A DNA stretch of 64,000 bases from Burkholderia sp. L27(2015) (GCF_009765705.1 NZ_LMUX01000021.1:438946-502945), one strand, 5' to 3'; shown: positions 1 to 10,885, counted from the stretch's first letter. Program-made: numbers and translations. The notes: generated from the letters alone by a model not told the origin.

Positions 1-1242
1 GATTTTCTGCTCGAGTCCGCGCGGTACCGGCGCATACCAGCCGGGCTCGCGCATGCCATCCGGCAAGTACACTTCGCCGGCGGCGTACGCCTCGGGTTCA
101 TCATGCGCATAGCGGTACTCGTGACCGTAGCCCAGTTCCTTCATCAGCTTGGTAGGTGCATTGCGCAGATGGACCGGCACGCCGCGCGACTGATCCTGGC
201 CGACATGACGGCGCGCCGCGTTGTAGGCGTTGTAGCCTGCGTTCGATTTGGGCGCGACCGCCAGATAGATCAGCGCCTGCGCCAATGCCAGTTCGCCTTC
301 GGGCGAACCGAGCCGCTCGTAGGTTTCGGCTGCATCGAGCGTGATACGCGCGGCGCGCGGGTCCGCCAGACCGATGTCTTCCCACGCCATGCGCACAATC
401 CGGCGCGCTAGGTAACGGGGGTCCGCCCCGCCGTCTATCATGCGGCAGAACCAGTACAGGGCACCGTCTGGATTACTGCCGCGTACCGATTTATGCAATG
501 CGCTGATCTGGTCGTAGAACGCGTCGCCGCCCTTGTCGAAACGTCGCAGGTTTTCCGCCAGCGCGCTGCCCAGCATAGCCTCGTCGATCTCGGTCACGTT
601 TTGCGCGGCCGCGGCGCGCGCCACGATTTCAATATTGTTGAGCAGCTTGCGCCCGTCGCCATCGGCTGAAGCGACGATCAGATGGCGTGCAGCATCGCTG
701 AAACGGCAACCGCCCAGTTCCTCGCAGGCCCGCTCCAGCATCTCGCCCAACTCGGCATCGTCGAAGCTTTTCAGCACATACACGGCCGCGCGCGATAGCA
801 ACGCGCCATTGACTTCGAACGAAGGATTCTCGGTGGTCGCGCCGACAAATACGAACAGCCCCGACTCCACATGCGGCAAGAAGGCATCCTGCTGGCTCTT
901 GTTGAAACGATGCACCTCGTCGACAAACACCAGCGTCTGGTGCCCATGCGCTTGGTGGATGCGTGCCGTCTCGACCGCTTCGCGGATTTCCTTCACGCCC
1001 GAAAGCACCGCCGAAAGCGAGATGAATTCCGCATGGAAAGCCTCAGCCATCAAACGGGCCAGCGTGGTTTTACCGACCCCCGGGGGGCCCCACAGAATCA
1101 TCGAGTGCGCTTGACCGGACTGGAACGCAACGCGCAACGGCTTGCCGGCCCCAAGCAGGTGCTTTTGGCCGATCACGGCGTCTATGGTCTTGGGCCGCAG
1201 CCGCTCGGCGAGCGGCGCAGCAGGCTGGTTTACCTCAAACAT
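1..1242 (-). CDS. rarA: Replication-associated recombination protein A (AAA+ ATPase), 3' end outside window
   Basis: RarA (MgsA) is a cytoplasmic clamp-loader-like AAA+ ATPase that acts at stalled replication forks. The 414 codons visible begin MFEVNQPAAPLAERLRPKTI. A Walker A motif, WGPPGVGKT, lies near residues 52-60. The visible end, YAPVPRGLEQKI, matches the last stretch of the family, so only about a dozen residues lie beyond base 1. The reading frame is open to base 1. In E. coli and many proteobacteria rarA directly follows lolA in a trxB/ftsK-lolA-rarA-serS arrangement. Here two glycan genes on the other strand separate it from lolA, so it needs its own promoter in the 1243-1888 gap. 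Identity is secure. Confidence 0.95.
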   Translation of the reverse strand, partial: MFEVNQPAAPLAERLRPKTIDAVIGQKHLLGAGKPLRVAFQSGQAHSMILWGPPGVGKTTLARLMAEAFHAEFISLSAVLSGVKEIREAVETARIHQAHGHQTLVFVDEVHRFNKSQQDAFLPHVESGLFVFVGATTENPSFEVNGALLSRAAVYVLKSFDDAELGEMLERACEELGGCRFSDAARHLIVASADGDGRKLLNNIEIVARAAAAQNVTEIDEAMLGSALAENLRRFDKGGDAFYDQISALHKSVRGSNPDGALYWFCRMIDGGADPRYLARRIVRMAWEDIGLADPRAARITLDAAETYERLGSPEGELALAQALIYLAVAPKSNAGYNAYNAARRHVGQDQSRGVPVHLRNAPTKLMKELGYGHEYRYAHDEPEAYAAGEVYLPDGMREPGWYAPVPRGLEQKI

Positions 1243-1888
1243 GGGTCGGTTCCGGCGATAAGTCGCAGTAACGCAAACACTGATAACTCAATGCAGCGGA
1301 TCAAAACAGGCGCAGCGGCGCGAGCTGCTACGCCCGATGTCAGACAGGCATTATGCCAGTGCGTTCGGGCCGACACGGACATGGCGCCCCAAGCGCGCGG
1401 CGGCTACGCGGGTCTTCGGCGGCAGAACAGACCCAAATCGGTCAAATTCCGTCAAAATTTCTTACGGTTTTCTTACACACCGAGTACCTACAGCACACTC
1501 CAATTAGTATGCAGTTGCCAAAATAACTGTCCGATCCGACCGTGCACGCCTGCGCGTGTCGCCCTCACCACACTCCGACGGCACAACGAAGCACATGAAG
1601 TCATACTGTGCATGTTTGCCAAAGCATGCCGGCAGCGATGTCTGAACTTCGGGAAAAACGGCTTCGACAATTTTATTTAGGCTTCCTATTTTATATTTTA
1701 AAATCGAGCCTCTCTTTTTAGTACGGCAACACACAGACGACCCCAGAGGCACTTGAGAGGATCCTTCACGAAGTCTTTCCGCAGTTTCGGATCGCGAACG
1801 TTGCAGGATTTCCAAGGATGCTCGCGACGACTGAAGCCCGTCCCGGCGATCCCATACAACATTTTATCTCTGCTGTTTCGGAGTGGAT
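1243..1888. other. 646-bp divergent intergenic region between rarA and the GNAT/GT4 pair
   Basis: No convincing gene is present. The part near rarA is GC-rich. From about 1440 to 1500 the sequence holds two TTTCTTAC repeats (near 1458 and 1469), and from about 1670 to 1715 there is a markedly AT-rich stretch containing TTTTATATTTTAAAAT. That stretch is the best place for a promoter reading right into the 1889 gene. The rarA promoter should lie in the left part, but I cannot fix a -35/-10 pair. Open frames crossing this gap have no family features and run across gene boundaries. Confidence 0.5.
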
Positions 1889-3148
1889 ATGAGCCCCTCT
1901 CGATCGCAATTCGAAATTGTCACGGACCCGGATGCATTTCGGGCCTTACAAAGCGAATGGGACGCTCTTTGGTCGAGAGCCAACGGTCGCTACCATCAGG
2001 CCTTCGCCGTGTGCTGGTTGTGCTGGTGTATTTCCGCCAAGCCCAGGGGGCGGCAGTTGTACTGCATCGTGTGTCGCGAGCAAGGCAAGCTGGTCATGGT
2101 CTGGCCGCTGGTTACATACCGGTTCCTGTTCTGGACCCTGCTACGCCCGTTGAGCCCCGACACCGCGGACCACACCAGCATTCTCGTGGACGAGCAGATC
2201 GGCAATGCGGCCATCATCGAAGAGACATGGCGTGCAGTCATGCGCTCGTGTGGCGCGCACGTTTGCGATCTTCCCTACGTGAGCGAAGGCTCCCGCCTAT
2301 ACGATATCGCCGAGAAGCAGCCCCACGCGGTCGTGGCGGAACGCACCGTCGCCGCTATGGCAAAGCTGCGCGGCGAGGCGGACTGGCAAGCGTTTTGCAC
2401 GACGCTCGGTGCGCTTTCCGGCAGGAAACCGGGCGCCCGCGAGCGCCGTCTGTCCAAGGAAGGAAAGCTCGTTGTGCGCATGCTCAGTCCCGAAGACACC
2501 GGAGATTATGCGGCTTGGGTCGATTGGTTGCTTGCCCGCAAGCGGGAGTGGATCGATCGGACCGGCAAGCGAGGCGATTGGCTGCACTCATTGGCGTATC
2601 GGGACTTCCTCGTCGATATGCTCGATCCCCCGGCCGGAGACGCCATGGCACGGCTGTTCGTGGTCACGCTGGACGGCGTGCCGCTCGCGGCATCTGTGGT
2701 CGGTATCGGAGAGTCATGTGTCACCGGATTGATCGCGGCCTTCGACGAGCGTTACTCCAAATTCTCACCCATTTCCATCGTGATCGAACACTGCGTCAAG
2801 TGGGCTTTGGAACAGGGCAAGGACCTCGATTTCGGTGTTGGCTCGGAAAGCTTCAAGGCTTACTGGAGTCGCGACAACATCACGCGCACATGCAGCTTTC
2901 GCATCGCGATCAACCGCTGGGGGCTGGTCGCCATTCACACCCAGGAGACGGCGCGCAGCATGAGGAGTCGCACGACTCAATGGCACGCGAGCTTGCGGCA
3001 AATCAAAGCGCAAACCGGTCTGCGTTTCGAACCTCTCGCACAGTCATCCTCGGTCCTCTTGAGCCGACTCGGCGGCCTGACGAAAATTCATCTGAAACAA
3101 TGGCATCGCGAAGCGCCGCTGCATGATCAGCGTCGGGTGGAGCGATGA
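1889..3148 (+). CDS. GNAT-fold protein of the CelD/BcsL (BioF2-like) type
   Basis: A 419-residue cytoplasmic protein resembling the GNAT/FemAB-like proteins found in exopolysaccharide and cellulose clusters (CelD/BcsL family), which are thought to acylate sugars or sugar precursors. What is visible: no signal peptide, an N-terminal half with a W/F-rich segment, and a C-terminal acetyltransferase-like half around ARLFVVTLDGVPLAASVVG and the family-typical FGVGSESFKAYW near residue 325. I chose ATG 1889 because GGAG lies five bases upstream; a GTG at 1883 is in frame. The stop overlaps the next ATG (ATGA), so it is translationally coupled to the glycosyltransferase. The substrate is unknown. 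Confidence 0.75.
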   Translation: MSPSRSQFEIVTDPDAFRALQSEWDALWSRANGRYHQAFAVCWLCWCISAKPRGRQLYCIVCREQGKLVMVWPLVTYRFLFWTLLRPLSPDTADHTSILVDEQIGNAAIIEETWRAVMRSCGAHVCDLPYVSEGSRLYDIAEKQPHAVVAERTVAAMAKLRGEADWQAFCTTLGALSGRKPGARERRLSKEGKLVVRMLSPEDTGDYAAWVDWLLARKREWIDRTGKRGDWLHSLAYRDFLVDMLDPPAGDAMARLFVVTLDGVPLAASVVGIGESCVTGLIAAFDERYSKFSPISIVIEHCVKWALEQGKDLDFGVGSESFKAYWSRDNITRTCSFRIAINRWGLVAIHTQETARSMRSRTTQWHASLRQIKAQTGLRFEPLAQSSSVLLSRLGGLTKIHLKQWHREAPLHDQRRVER

Positions 3149-4404
3149 AGCGATACATCCCAACCTGGGGTGCTCGCATGAACTTGCCAATCGAGACAGA
3201 CTTCGCGAACCTGAGCGCCGCGGCAGCCGGGCCGCCGCTCAAGATACTCGTGGTTCACAGCGCCTATCAATGGCGCGGCGGCGAGGACACAGTCAGGAAT
3301 GCGGAAATCGAAATGTTGCGCAACGGCGGCCAGCACGTCGAAACCTATGACCGGGACAACGCGAACATCAACGACATGCCGCGCGTCGTCGCCGCCAAGG
3401 AAGCCCTGTGGTCGTCGAAGACTACCGCCGATGTGCTTGCACGCATCCGCGAATTCCAACCCGACCTGATCCACGCTCATAACAGTTTTCCGCTGGTCTC
3501 GCCGTCCCTGTACTGGGAAGCCGCGCGCGCGGGCGTACCGGTGATCCAGACCTTGCACAATTTTGGCCTGCTGTGCCCTCAAGCCATGTTTTTGCGCGAG
3601 GACCGCGTGTGCGAGGATTGCCTGGGCAAGCTTCCGTGGCGGGGTGCGGTGCATCGCTGCTATCGCGAATCGGCCGCGCAGTCCGCCGCGGTCGCCGCGA
3701 TGCTCGGCGTGCACCGGGCCGTTGGCACCTTCAACCACAAGGTGACGCGCTATATCGCGCTGAACCAGTTTTGCCGCGGCAAATTCATCGAAGGCGGCCT
3801 GCCGGCGGAGCGCATTTCGATCAAGCCGAATCTCGTGGCCGTAGCCGTAGCCACGCATGACGAGGTGCCACGCAGCGGCGCCTTGTTTGTCGGCCGACTA
3901 TCGCGTGAAAAAGGCATCAAGGTTTTGCTCGAAGCGCTGCGTCTATTGCCGAACATGCATATCGACATGATCGGCGTCGGGCCGATGCAGGCGGAGGTCG
4001 ACGCACACGATCAGGTGCGTAGCCTCGGTGCGCGAACTCACCCCCAGGTGTTATCCGCCATGCGCCGCGCGGCCTACCTTGTGCTTCCCAGTGTATGGCA
4101 TGAAATGATGCCATTGACCGTCGTGGAAGCGTTTGCCTGCGGCTTGCCGGTCATCGGCAGCCGGTCGGGTGCACTGCGGGAATTGATCGCCGAGGAACTA
4201 ACGGGCTTGTTGTGCGAGCCGAGCGACGCGCGCGATCTGGCCGACAAGATAGCCTGGGCCGAGGCCCATCCAATTGCGCTGCAGGAGATGGGGCGCAACG
4301 CACGGGCCGACTATCTCGACAAGTACACGCCCGAGCGCAACTTCGAACAGTTGATGGCGATTTATCGCGACGTGCTGGCCACGCGGCACGATGTCGACGG
4401 TTGA
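3145..4404 (+). CDS. GT4-family glycosyltransferase
   Basis: A 419-residue glycosyltransferase of the GT-B fold, family 4. The N-terminal acceptor domain begins after about 30 residues with LKILVVHSAYQWRGGEDT. The middle has TLHNFGLLCPQAMFL and a CEDC pair. The C-terminal nucleotide-sugar domain has GALFVGRLSREKGIKVLLEA and the family signature around VEAFACGLPVIGSRSGALRE (the E-x7-E type region). It overlaps the upstream GNAT gene by four bases, so the two form an operon. An ATG at 3178 is an alternative start. The pair sits on the strand opposite lolA and rarA and is probably an acquired glycan module. Donor and acceptor sugars cannot be read from the sequence. Confidence 0.88.
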   Translation: MKRYIPTWGARMNLPIETDFANLSAAAAGPPLKILVVHSAYQWRGGEDTVRNAEIEMLRNGGQHVETYDRDNANINDMPRVVAAKEALWSSKTTADVLARIREFQPDLIHAHNSFPLVSPSLYWEAARAGVPVIQTLHNFGLLCPQAMFLREDRVCEDCLGKLPWRGAVHRCYRESAAQSAAVAAMLGVHRAVGTFNHKVTRYIALNQFCRGKFIEGGLPAERISIKPNLVAVAVATHDEVPRSGALFVGRLSREKGIKVLLEALRLLPNMHIDMIGVGPMQAEVDAHDQVRSLGARTHPQVLSAMRRAAYLVLPSVWHEMMPLTVVEAFACGLPVIGSRSGALRELIAEELTGLLCEPSDARDLADKIAWAEAHPIALQEMGRNARADYLDKYTPERNFEQLMAIYRDVLATRHDVDG

Positions 4405-4453
4405 TCACCCTTGGATCACCCTTTGATCAGCCCTTGATCAGCCCTTGATCACG
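4403..4453. repeat. 11-bp tandem repeat, about 4.6 copies, across two stop codons
   Basis: Copies start at 4403, 4414, 4425, 4436 and 4447, all beginning GATCA (units GATCACCCTTG, GATCACCCTTT, GATCAGCCCTT, GATCAGCCCTT, then a partial GATCACG). The array begins within the stop codon of the glycosyltransferase and runs into the last codons of lolA on the other strand (VIKG-stop). The unit length is not a multiple of three, so a change in copy number would alter the lolA C-terminus. Confidence 0.85.
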
Positions 4454-5133
4454 TCGGCGCCTTTAGGCACGGTGAACTGAAACGTGTTGGCCGGCAACGA
4501 CGGGTTTTTCACGATTTTGCTGAAGGTGAGCAATGTGACGTTGCCGAACACATCATGCAACTCCATCGCCTTCAACTCGCCATTTTCCGCGCCCGTACCG
4601 AAACCAATGCCGACCCGCTGAAACTGCGTGTCTTTGTCTTTGGGCGTGAGCTCTACCCAGTCGATGCCCTCTTTGACGCCAGCGTCGTGCGTCGTGTAAT
4701 GCGCAGCAAGATCGTTGCTGCCGAACAGGATGGCTGCCGGGCTCGCGCCCAATGCGTTGCCCAATTTGCGTTCGGTAACCTGGTTCAGGTCTTTGTCGTA
4801 GACGAACAGCGTTTCGCCATCGGCCTCCAGCAACTGTTCATAGGGCGTGTGGTAATCCCAGATGAATTTGCCGGGCCGCGCAAACGAGAACGTGCCGGTG
4901 GAGGGACCGCTCAATTGCGACATCGCAGCGCTGGCCGACCCGGCGCTGGGCGCCTTGATCTGACGTTGCGAGAACTCACCCGAAGCCGAATGCACTTGGG
5001 CGACAAAATTCTTCAGCGCTTCGGTGCCGCTCGCCATTGCATGGCTGGCGACCACCAGCAAGCCGCCGGCCAACGCCATGCGCGTGGCGACAACAGCTTG
5101 ACGGGCCAGACCGCCGTTGGAAAATAACTTCAT
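4438..5133 (-). CDS. lolA: Outer-membrane lipoprotein carrier protein LolA
   Basis: LolA is the periplasmic chaperone that takes lipoproteins from the LolCDE transporter to LolB. The 231-residue product has a signal peptide of about 34 residues (hydrophobic [15 protein letters not shown] core, cleavage after AMA). The mature part shows the fold signatures [29 protein letters not shown] and [11 protein letters not shown]. The start is supported by GGAG five bases upstream. It lies 14 bp downstream of ftsK in the same direction, the usual order. It is a little longer than the E. coli protein because of a loop insertion around [16 protein letters not shown]. Its final codons lie in the 11-bp tandem repeat. 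Confidence 0.96.
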   Translation of the reverse strand: MKLFSNGGLARQAVVATRMALAGGLLVVASHAMASGTEALKNFVAQVHSASGEFSQRQIKAPSAGSASAAMSQLSGPSTGTFSFARPGKFIWDYHTPYEQLLEADGETLFVYDKDLNQVTERKLGNALGASPAAILFGSNDLAAHYTTHDAGVKEGIDWVELTPKDKDTQFQRVGIGFGTGAENGELKAMELHDVFGNVTLLTFSKIVKNPSLPANTFQFTVPKGADVIKG

Positions 5134-5147
5134 TCAGACTCCAGTGG

Positions 5148-7496
5148 CTATTCTTCGCGATTCGGCACCAGGATTTCCCGGTTGCCGTTGGACGCCATCG
5201 TCGAAACCATCCCCGATTGTTCCATTTGTTCGAGCAAGCGCGCAGCGCGGTTATAGCCGATGCGCAAATGACGCTGCACCAGAGAAATCGAGGCGCGCTT
5301 GTGCTTGATCACCACTTCGACAGCTTGATCGTACAGAGGATCGGACTCCCCGGCACCCGCGCCAGTTCCCGGCGAACCGTCCATGGTGTTTTCGCCGTCA
5401 CCGGCCAGACCGCCTTCCAGCAAGCCTTCGACATAGTTGGGCTCGCCTTGCTCCTTGAGCTTGTTCACCACGCGGTGCACTTCCTCGTCAGACACGAACG
5501 CACCATGCACGCGCACCGGCAAGCCGCTACCCGACGGCAGGTACAGCATGTCGCCCATGCCCAGCAGCGTATCGGCGCCCTGCTGGTCCAGGATCGTGCG
5601 CGAGTCGATCTTCGATGAAACCTGGAAGGCAATGCGCGTGGGCACGTTGGCCTTGATCAGGCCGGTAATCACATCGACCGACGGGCGCTGCGTGGCCAAG
5701 ATCAGGTGGATGCCGGCAGCGCGAGCTTTTTGCGCGATCCGCGCGATCAGCTCTTCGACCTTCTTGCCGACCACCATCATCAGGTCGGCCAGCTCGTCGA
5801 TCACCACCACGATGTGTGGCAGGCGTTCCAGCGGTTCCGGCGCATCGGGCGTGAGGCTGAACGGGTTCGGAATCTTCTCTTCGTGCTTGGCAGCTTCGTC
5901 GATCTTGGTGTTGTAGCCGGCCAGGTTACGCACGCCGAGTTTGCTCATCAGCTTGTAGCGCCGCTCCATTTCCGCCACGGCCCAGGTCAAGGCATTGCCG
6001 GCCTGCCGCATATCCGTCACGACCGGGCACAGCAGATGGGGAATGCCTTCGTAGACGCTCATTTCGAGCATCTTGGGGTCGATCAGGATCATCCGGACCT
6101 GGTCGGCCGTCGCCTTGTACAACAGCGACAAGATCATTGCGTTGATCCCGACCGACTTGCCCGAACCGGTGGTACCGGCCACCAGCAAGTGCGGCATCTT
6201 GCCGAGGTCGGCGCAGATCGGCTTGCCGCCGATATCCTTGCCCAGCCCCATGGTCAGCATCGACGCTGCGTTCGCATACACTTCGGAGCCGAGAATTTCC
6301 GATAGCCGCACCGTCTGGCGCCGCGGGTTCGGCAATTCGAGCGCCATGAAATTCTTGCCCGGTATGGTTTCGACCACCCGCAGCGAGACCAGCGACAGCG
6401 CGCGCGCCAGGTCCTTGGCCAGATTGACGATCTGGCTGCCCTTTACGCCGGTGGCCGGTTCGATTTCGTAACGCGTGACGACCGGGCCCGGGTAGGCGGC
6501 CACCACGCTCACTTCGACGCCGAAATCCTTGAGCTTCTTCTCGATCAGCCGCGAGGTGTATTCCAGCGTGTCGGCGGCGATGGTTTCCTGGACAGCAGCC
6601 GGCGCGTCCAGCAACGCAAGCGGTGGCAAAGTGCTGTCCGGCAGGTCGCCAAACAACGGCACCTGCTTCTCTTTCTCGGCGCGTTCGGATTTCGCTACGA
6701 TCACTACCGGCGGTACGATCATCACCGGCTCGTGATCTTCGAAACGCACGCGCACTTGCTCGACCTTGCCCTCGCGACGCTCCGCCGCGACCTCGCCCAG
6801 CTTGCGATCGCGCACCGCTTCCTGGCGCAACTGGAAGCCCGTCACCAGCCCAACCAGCAGGCCGCCGAGTTTTTCAGCGGCGCTCAGCCAGGAAAACCGG
6901 AAAAACAAGGACAATCCGACCGCGAACAGGAACAGCAGCACCAGCGTGCCGCCCGTAAAGCCGAACGCACGCGCCACGGCATTGCCGAACGCATCGCCGA
7001 GCACGCCGCCGGTCGAGCGCGGCAGATGAAAATGATTTCTGAGCGACCACAGGCGCAGTGATTCGAGCGCGCAACTCGACAGCATCAGCAGCACAAAGGC
7101 CACCACTTCGGCGATCCAGCTCATGTCGGGCTTGGCGTCCGGCTCGTCGCTATCGCCTTTGCGCGGCGGCTGCGCCGCCTGGCGCTCTCTTTCGGTCAAC
7201 AGCCGATACAGGGCGCCTGCGCGACGCAACAACAAGACCACCCAGCCGTAGGCCGACACCCCGAACAGCAGCAGCAACATGTCGGCCAGCCAGGCGCCGA
7301 CGCGGCCGCCCCAATTGGCAATGTGATCGACTTGTACGGCGTGGATCCAACTGGGATCGCGCGAGCTATAGCTCAGCAGCGCTATAAAGACAAAAACCGC
7401 CACCAGGATCTGCGCCAGCCACCGAATTTCGGAGACCAGCCGTGACATGCGGTGCGGCAGGGTTGGAGCGCTAGAAGAGTAATTGAGTTTCGCCAT
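5148..7496 (-). CDS. ftsK: DNA translocase FtsK
   Basis: A 782-residue septal DNA translocase that pumps DNA towards the dif site and activates XerCD at cell division. The N-terminus has about four membrane segments (within residues 20-215, for example [14 protein letters not shown]). A short charged linker follows, shorter than the E. coli one and typical of the SpoIIIE-like length. The motor domain has Walker [12 protein letters not shown] near residue 440 and Walker [14 protein letters not shown]. The C-terminal gamma winged-helix domain (about residues 715-782) contains [20 protein letters not shown], the part that reads KOPS sites. It heads the ftsK-lolA operon. Confidence 0.97.
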   Translation of the reverse strand: MAKLNYSSSAPTLPHRMSRLVSEIRWLAQILVAVFVFIALLSYSSRDPSWIHAVQVDHIANWGGRVGAWLADMLLLLFGVSAYGWVVLLLRRAGALYRLLTERERQAAQPPRKGDSDEPDAKPDMSWIAEVVAFVLLMLSSCALESLRLWSLRNHFHLPRSTGGVLGDAFGNAVARAFGFTGGTLVLLFLFAVGLSLFFRFSWLSAAEKLGGLLVGLVTGFQLRQEAVRDRKLGEVAAERREGKVEQVRVRFEDHEPVMIVPPVVIVAKSERAEKEKQVPLFGDLPDSTLPPLALLDAPAAVQETIAADTLEYTSRLIEKKLKDFGVEVSVVAAYPGPVVTRYEIEPATGVKGSQIVNLAKDLARALSLVSLRVVETIPGKNFMALELPNPRRQTVRLSEILGSEVYANAASMLTMGLGKDIGGKPICADLGKMPHLLVAGTTGSGKSVGINAMILSLLYKATADQVRMILIDPKMLEMSVYEGIPHLLCPVVTDMRQAGNALTWAVAEMERRYKLMSKLGVRNLAGYNTKIDEAAKHEEKIPNPFSLTPDAPEPLERLPHIVVVIDELADLMMVVGKKVEELIARIAQKARAAGIHLILATQRPSVDVITGLIKANVPTRIAFQVSSKIDSRTILDQQGADTLLGMGDMLYLPSGSGLPVRVHGAFVSDEEVHRVVNKLKEQGEPNYVEGLLEGGLAGDGENTMDGSPGTGAGAGESDPLYDQAVEVVIKHKRASISLVQRHLRIGYNRAARLLEQMEQSGMVSTMASNGNREILVPNREE

Positions 7497-7721
7497 TGAT
7501 TGCCGTGTGCTTCGCGGGCGTGCGCCCGCTTGAATCGGTGAGCCTAATTGTAATCTGTCGGACCGGCGAGCCGGATAATTTCCCGCGTAAATACGTCGCG
7601 GGCCGTGTGCGGTACGTTCATGAGCCCGCGCTTAGCCCCGCGCCAGCCCCATGACGCAGCCCCATGCGCAGCCAACGCGGGCCGCGGTGCCCCAGGCTAT
7701 GGGCTCGATTGTTAGGATCGA

Positions 7722-7750
7722 ATTCTTAAATCGGCGAGCCGCTTTATAAT
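7722..7750 (+). promoter_or_regulatory. Candidate trxB promoter
   Basis: A perfect -10 box TATAAT lies at 7745-7750, about 95 bp before the trxB start. The -35 region at the right distance (TTCTTA, about 7723-7728) is a weak match to TTGACA. It is the only good sigma70-like -10 in this gap. Confidence 0.5.
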
Positions 7751-7761
7751 AGTGGCGTTTC

Positions 7762-7777
7762 TTGCCCCGAAGGGCAA
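7762..7777 (+). promoter_or_regulatory. Short hairpin in the predicted trxB 5' leader
   Basis: TTGCCC-CGAA-GGGCAA forms a perfect 6-bp stem with a 4-base loop, about 12 bases after the TATAAT box, so near the 5' end of the transcript. No U-run follows, so it is more likely an RNA-stabilising or binding element than a terminator. Confidence 0.4.
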
Positions 7778-7834
7778 TTCATATACTGAAATGCCGGTGC
7801 CGCCCCGATTTTCGTGGCGCCGCCGCATTCTTGA

Positions 7835-8806
<972 letters not shown>

Positions 8807-8812
8807 AGCCGC

Positions 8813-8850
8813 ACCGGTCGGCTTGCGCAGATCCGCGCCGACCGGTTTTT
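8813..8850 (+). terminator. Rho-independent terminator after trxB
   Basis: A perfect 10-bp inverted repeat, ACCGGTCGGC (8813-8822) and GCCGACCGGT (8837-8846), with a 14-base loop, is followed directly by a run of T to 8850. It begins 7 bp after the trxB stop. Confidence 0.9.
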
Positions 8851-8927
8851 GATTGAGACCAGCCCCCGGTGGCCGGCCGCCTGCGGCATACTCGCGTATC
8901 GAATTCTGCTACTGCCGTATTTCCGCC

Positions 8928-9758
8928 ATGGCCTCTAACCCTTCTTCCCCGCGTCCCAAGCGCTCCGGCCATCCGGCCGAGAAACTGCTGCCGCGCGCAA
9001 GCGTGGCGCGTCGTGACGCGACAACGCCGAGCGCCGCCGGGGCTAACGCCGCGCAGCAATCGCGATCGCAATCGACTACGCATCCGCAGCGGGCCAACGC
9101 CCGCTTGCGCAGCCTCGATGCGCTCGGCGCCTTACGTGCAACCTTGGCCACCGAAACCGAGCGCCGCGCCGAGGCCCGTGCCTTGGAAGCCGAGCGGATC
9201 CGCGAAGCCGAACTCGCCGCCAACGTGTTTCGCAACGAAATCGGCGCAGTCCAGCCACTGAGCGCGCCGCCGCGCATCGTGCGTGCCCGCGCCACGCCAT
9301 TGCCGCTGCCGCTGCAAACCCAACGCGACGAAGCCGCGGTCCTTACGGAAGCCATTTCCGACGAGTTCGATCCGGAATGCATGCTCGAAATCGACGAGTC
9401 GGTGTCGTTTTGCCGGCCCGGCGTGAGCGGCGACGTGGTGCGCAAATTACGCCGCGGCGCCTGGATCGTACAAGCTCAGATCGATTTGCACGGCATGCGC
9501 CGCGAAGAAGCCCGCGTGGCCCTGGCCGACATGCTGCGCGACAGCGTCAAGCGCGGCCTGCGCTGCATCCGCGTGATCCATGGCAAGGGCTTGGGATCGC
9601 TGAACAAGCAGCCGGTGCTAAAAGGCAAGGTCCGCGCGTGGCTGGTGCAAAAAGAGGAAGTGATCGCCTTTTGCCAGGCGCGGCCGCATGATGGCGGCGC
9701 CGGCGCGGTCGTCGTTCTGCTGCAGCCGGGCAGCCAGCTTCGCCACGGGCAACCATGA
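8928..9758 (+). CDS. Smr/MutS2-domain protein
   Basis: A 276-residue cytoplasmic protein. The first 150 residues are low in complexity and rich in Ala, Arg and Glu, with a charged helix (ATETERRAEARALEAERIRE). The C-terminal Smr domain (about residues 175-270) has the signature IDLHGMRREEARVALADML and IRVIHGKGLGS, with the end RPHDGGAGAVVVLL. Smr domains are nucleic-acid nicking or binding modules; stand-alone forms such as YdaL/SmrB act on RNA or stalled ribosomes, but the role here is not known. I took ATG 8928; the frame is open further upstream into the trxB terminator, which is an unlikely start. It overlaps the next gene by four bases. Confidence 0.88.
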   Translation: MASNPSSPRPKRSGHPAEKLLPRASVARRDATTPSAAGANAAQQSRSQSTTHPQRANARLRSLDALGALRATLATETERRAEARALEAERIREAELAANVFRNEIGAVQPLSAPPRIVRARATPLPLPLQTQRDEAAVLTEAISDEFDPECMLEIDESVSFCRPGVSGDVVRKLRRGAWIVQAQIDLHGMRREEARVALADMLRDSVKRGLRCIRVIHGKGLGSLNKQPVLKGKVRAWLVQKEEVIAFCQARPHDGGAGAVVVLLQPGSQLRHGQP

Positions 9759-10393
9759 CCGTCGAGCCCGCGCATCTGCTGCGGCTTTCCGGCCTGCTGA
9801 CAGGGATGGAAGGCATCGCGATTTTCGCCTATGCGATTTCCGGCCTGATCGAAGCGCGCCGGCGCCAACTCGACGTGGTCGGCGCGTTCGTCATTGCGTT
9901 CCTGGCCGCGTTCGGCGGCGGCACGCTGAGGGATTTGCTGCTGGAGCGACGCCCGTTCTATTGGGTCGAGCATCAGAACTACGTACTGGCCGTGTTCCTG
10001 CTGTCGCTTTTCTCACCGTTCATCCTGAAACCGATCTCGAGCGTGATCACCCGGCGCGTGTTGCTGGTCGCCGACGCCGTCGGGCTCGGTTTATTCAGCA
10101 TCAGCGGCACAGCGCTCGCGATCGCCATGGATCTGCCGATGTTTACGTCAGTGATGATGGGGGTTATTACGGGGGTATTCGGCGGGGTGCTGCGCGACGT
10201 GCTGTGCAACGAGGTGCCGATAATCTTGCGCGACTCGCGGCCTTATGCAAGCTGCGCCTTCGTCGGTTGCTGGGCCTATATCGCACTGGTGAGCAATGGC
10301 ACGACGGCCGATGCGAGCGCCGCGCTTGCGACCGGCCTGATCCTGGCAACGCGGCTAGTGACCTATCGATTCAGGATCACGTTGCCGCGCTGA
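9755..10393 (+). CDS. TRIC/UPF0126 family membrane protein
   Basis: A 212-residue inner-membrane protein with about seven membrane segments arranged as an internal repeat. The two family signatures, one per repeat, are visible as AFGGGTLRDLLL (near residue 50) and GVFGGVLRDVLC (near residue 145). Prokaryotic members of this family are structurally trimeric intracellular cation (TRIC) channel homologues that conduct K+ or Na+; some were formerly annotated as YadS/YicG. The ATG overlaps the Smr gene stop (ATGA), so it is co-translated with it. Family assignment is firm; the physiological ion is inferred. Confidence 0.88.
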   Translation: MTVEPAHLLRLSGLLTGMEGIAIFAYAISGLIEARRRQLDVVGAFVIAFLAAFGGGTLRDLLLERRPFYWVEHQNYVLAVFLLSLFSPFILKPISSVITRRVLLVADAVGLGLFSISGTALAIAMDLPMFTSVMMGVITGVFGGVLRDVLCNEVPIILRDSRPYASCAFVGCWAYIALVSNGTTADASAALATGLILATRLVTYRFRITLPR

Positions 10394-10418
10394 GGGCCGT
10401 GGCCTGTTGCCTACTCAA

Positions 10419-10505
10419 GGCCGCGACCTGATGCGTACTGCAGGCCGCGCCTGGTGCGTGCTGCAGGCAGCGACCTGGCTGACATGGCCGCGACCTAACT
10501 TAGAT
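10419..10505. repeat. Degenerate 20-24 bp tandem repeat, four units
   Basis: Four units each begin GGC(C/A)GCG(A)CCT: 10419-10442, 10443-10465, 10466-10485 and 10486-10505. They fill most of the gap between the convergent TRIC and PII genes. No stem with a U-run is obvious, so this is not a clear terminator. Confidence 0.7.
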
Positions 10506-10519
10506 CGCGGCAACCGGAC

Positions 10520-10885
<366 letters not shown>

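Noticed and set aside
533..1680. Long plus-strand frames opposite rarA
   Set aside because: They are antisense shadows of rarA in a GC-rich genome; the RarA frame has the Walker motif and family ends.
1753..3126. A 457-codon plus-strand frame overlapping the GNAT-like gene in another phase
   Set aside because: It is Arg/Gly-rich, as expected of a shadow frame, while the other phase codes a recognisable family with an ATGA junction.
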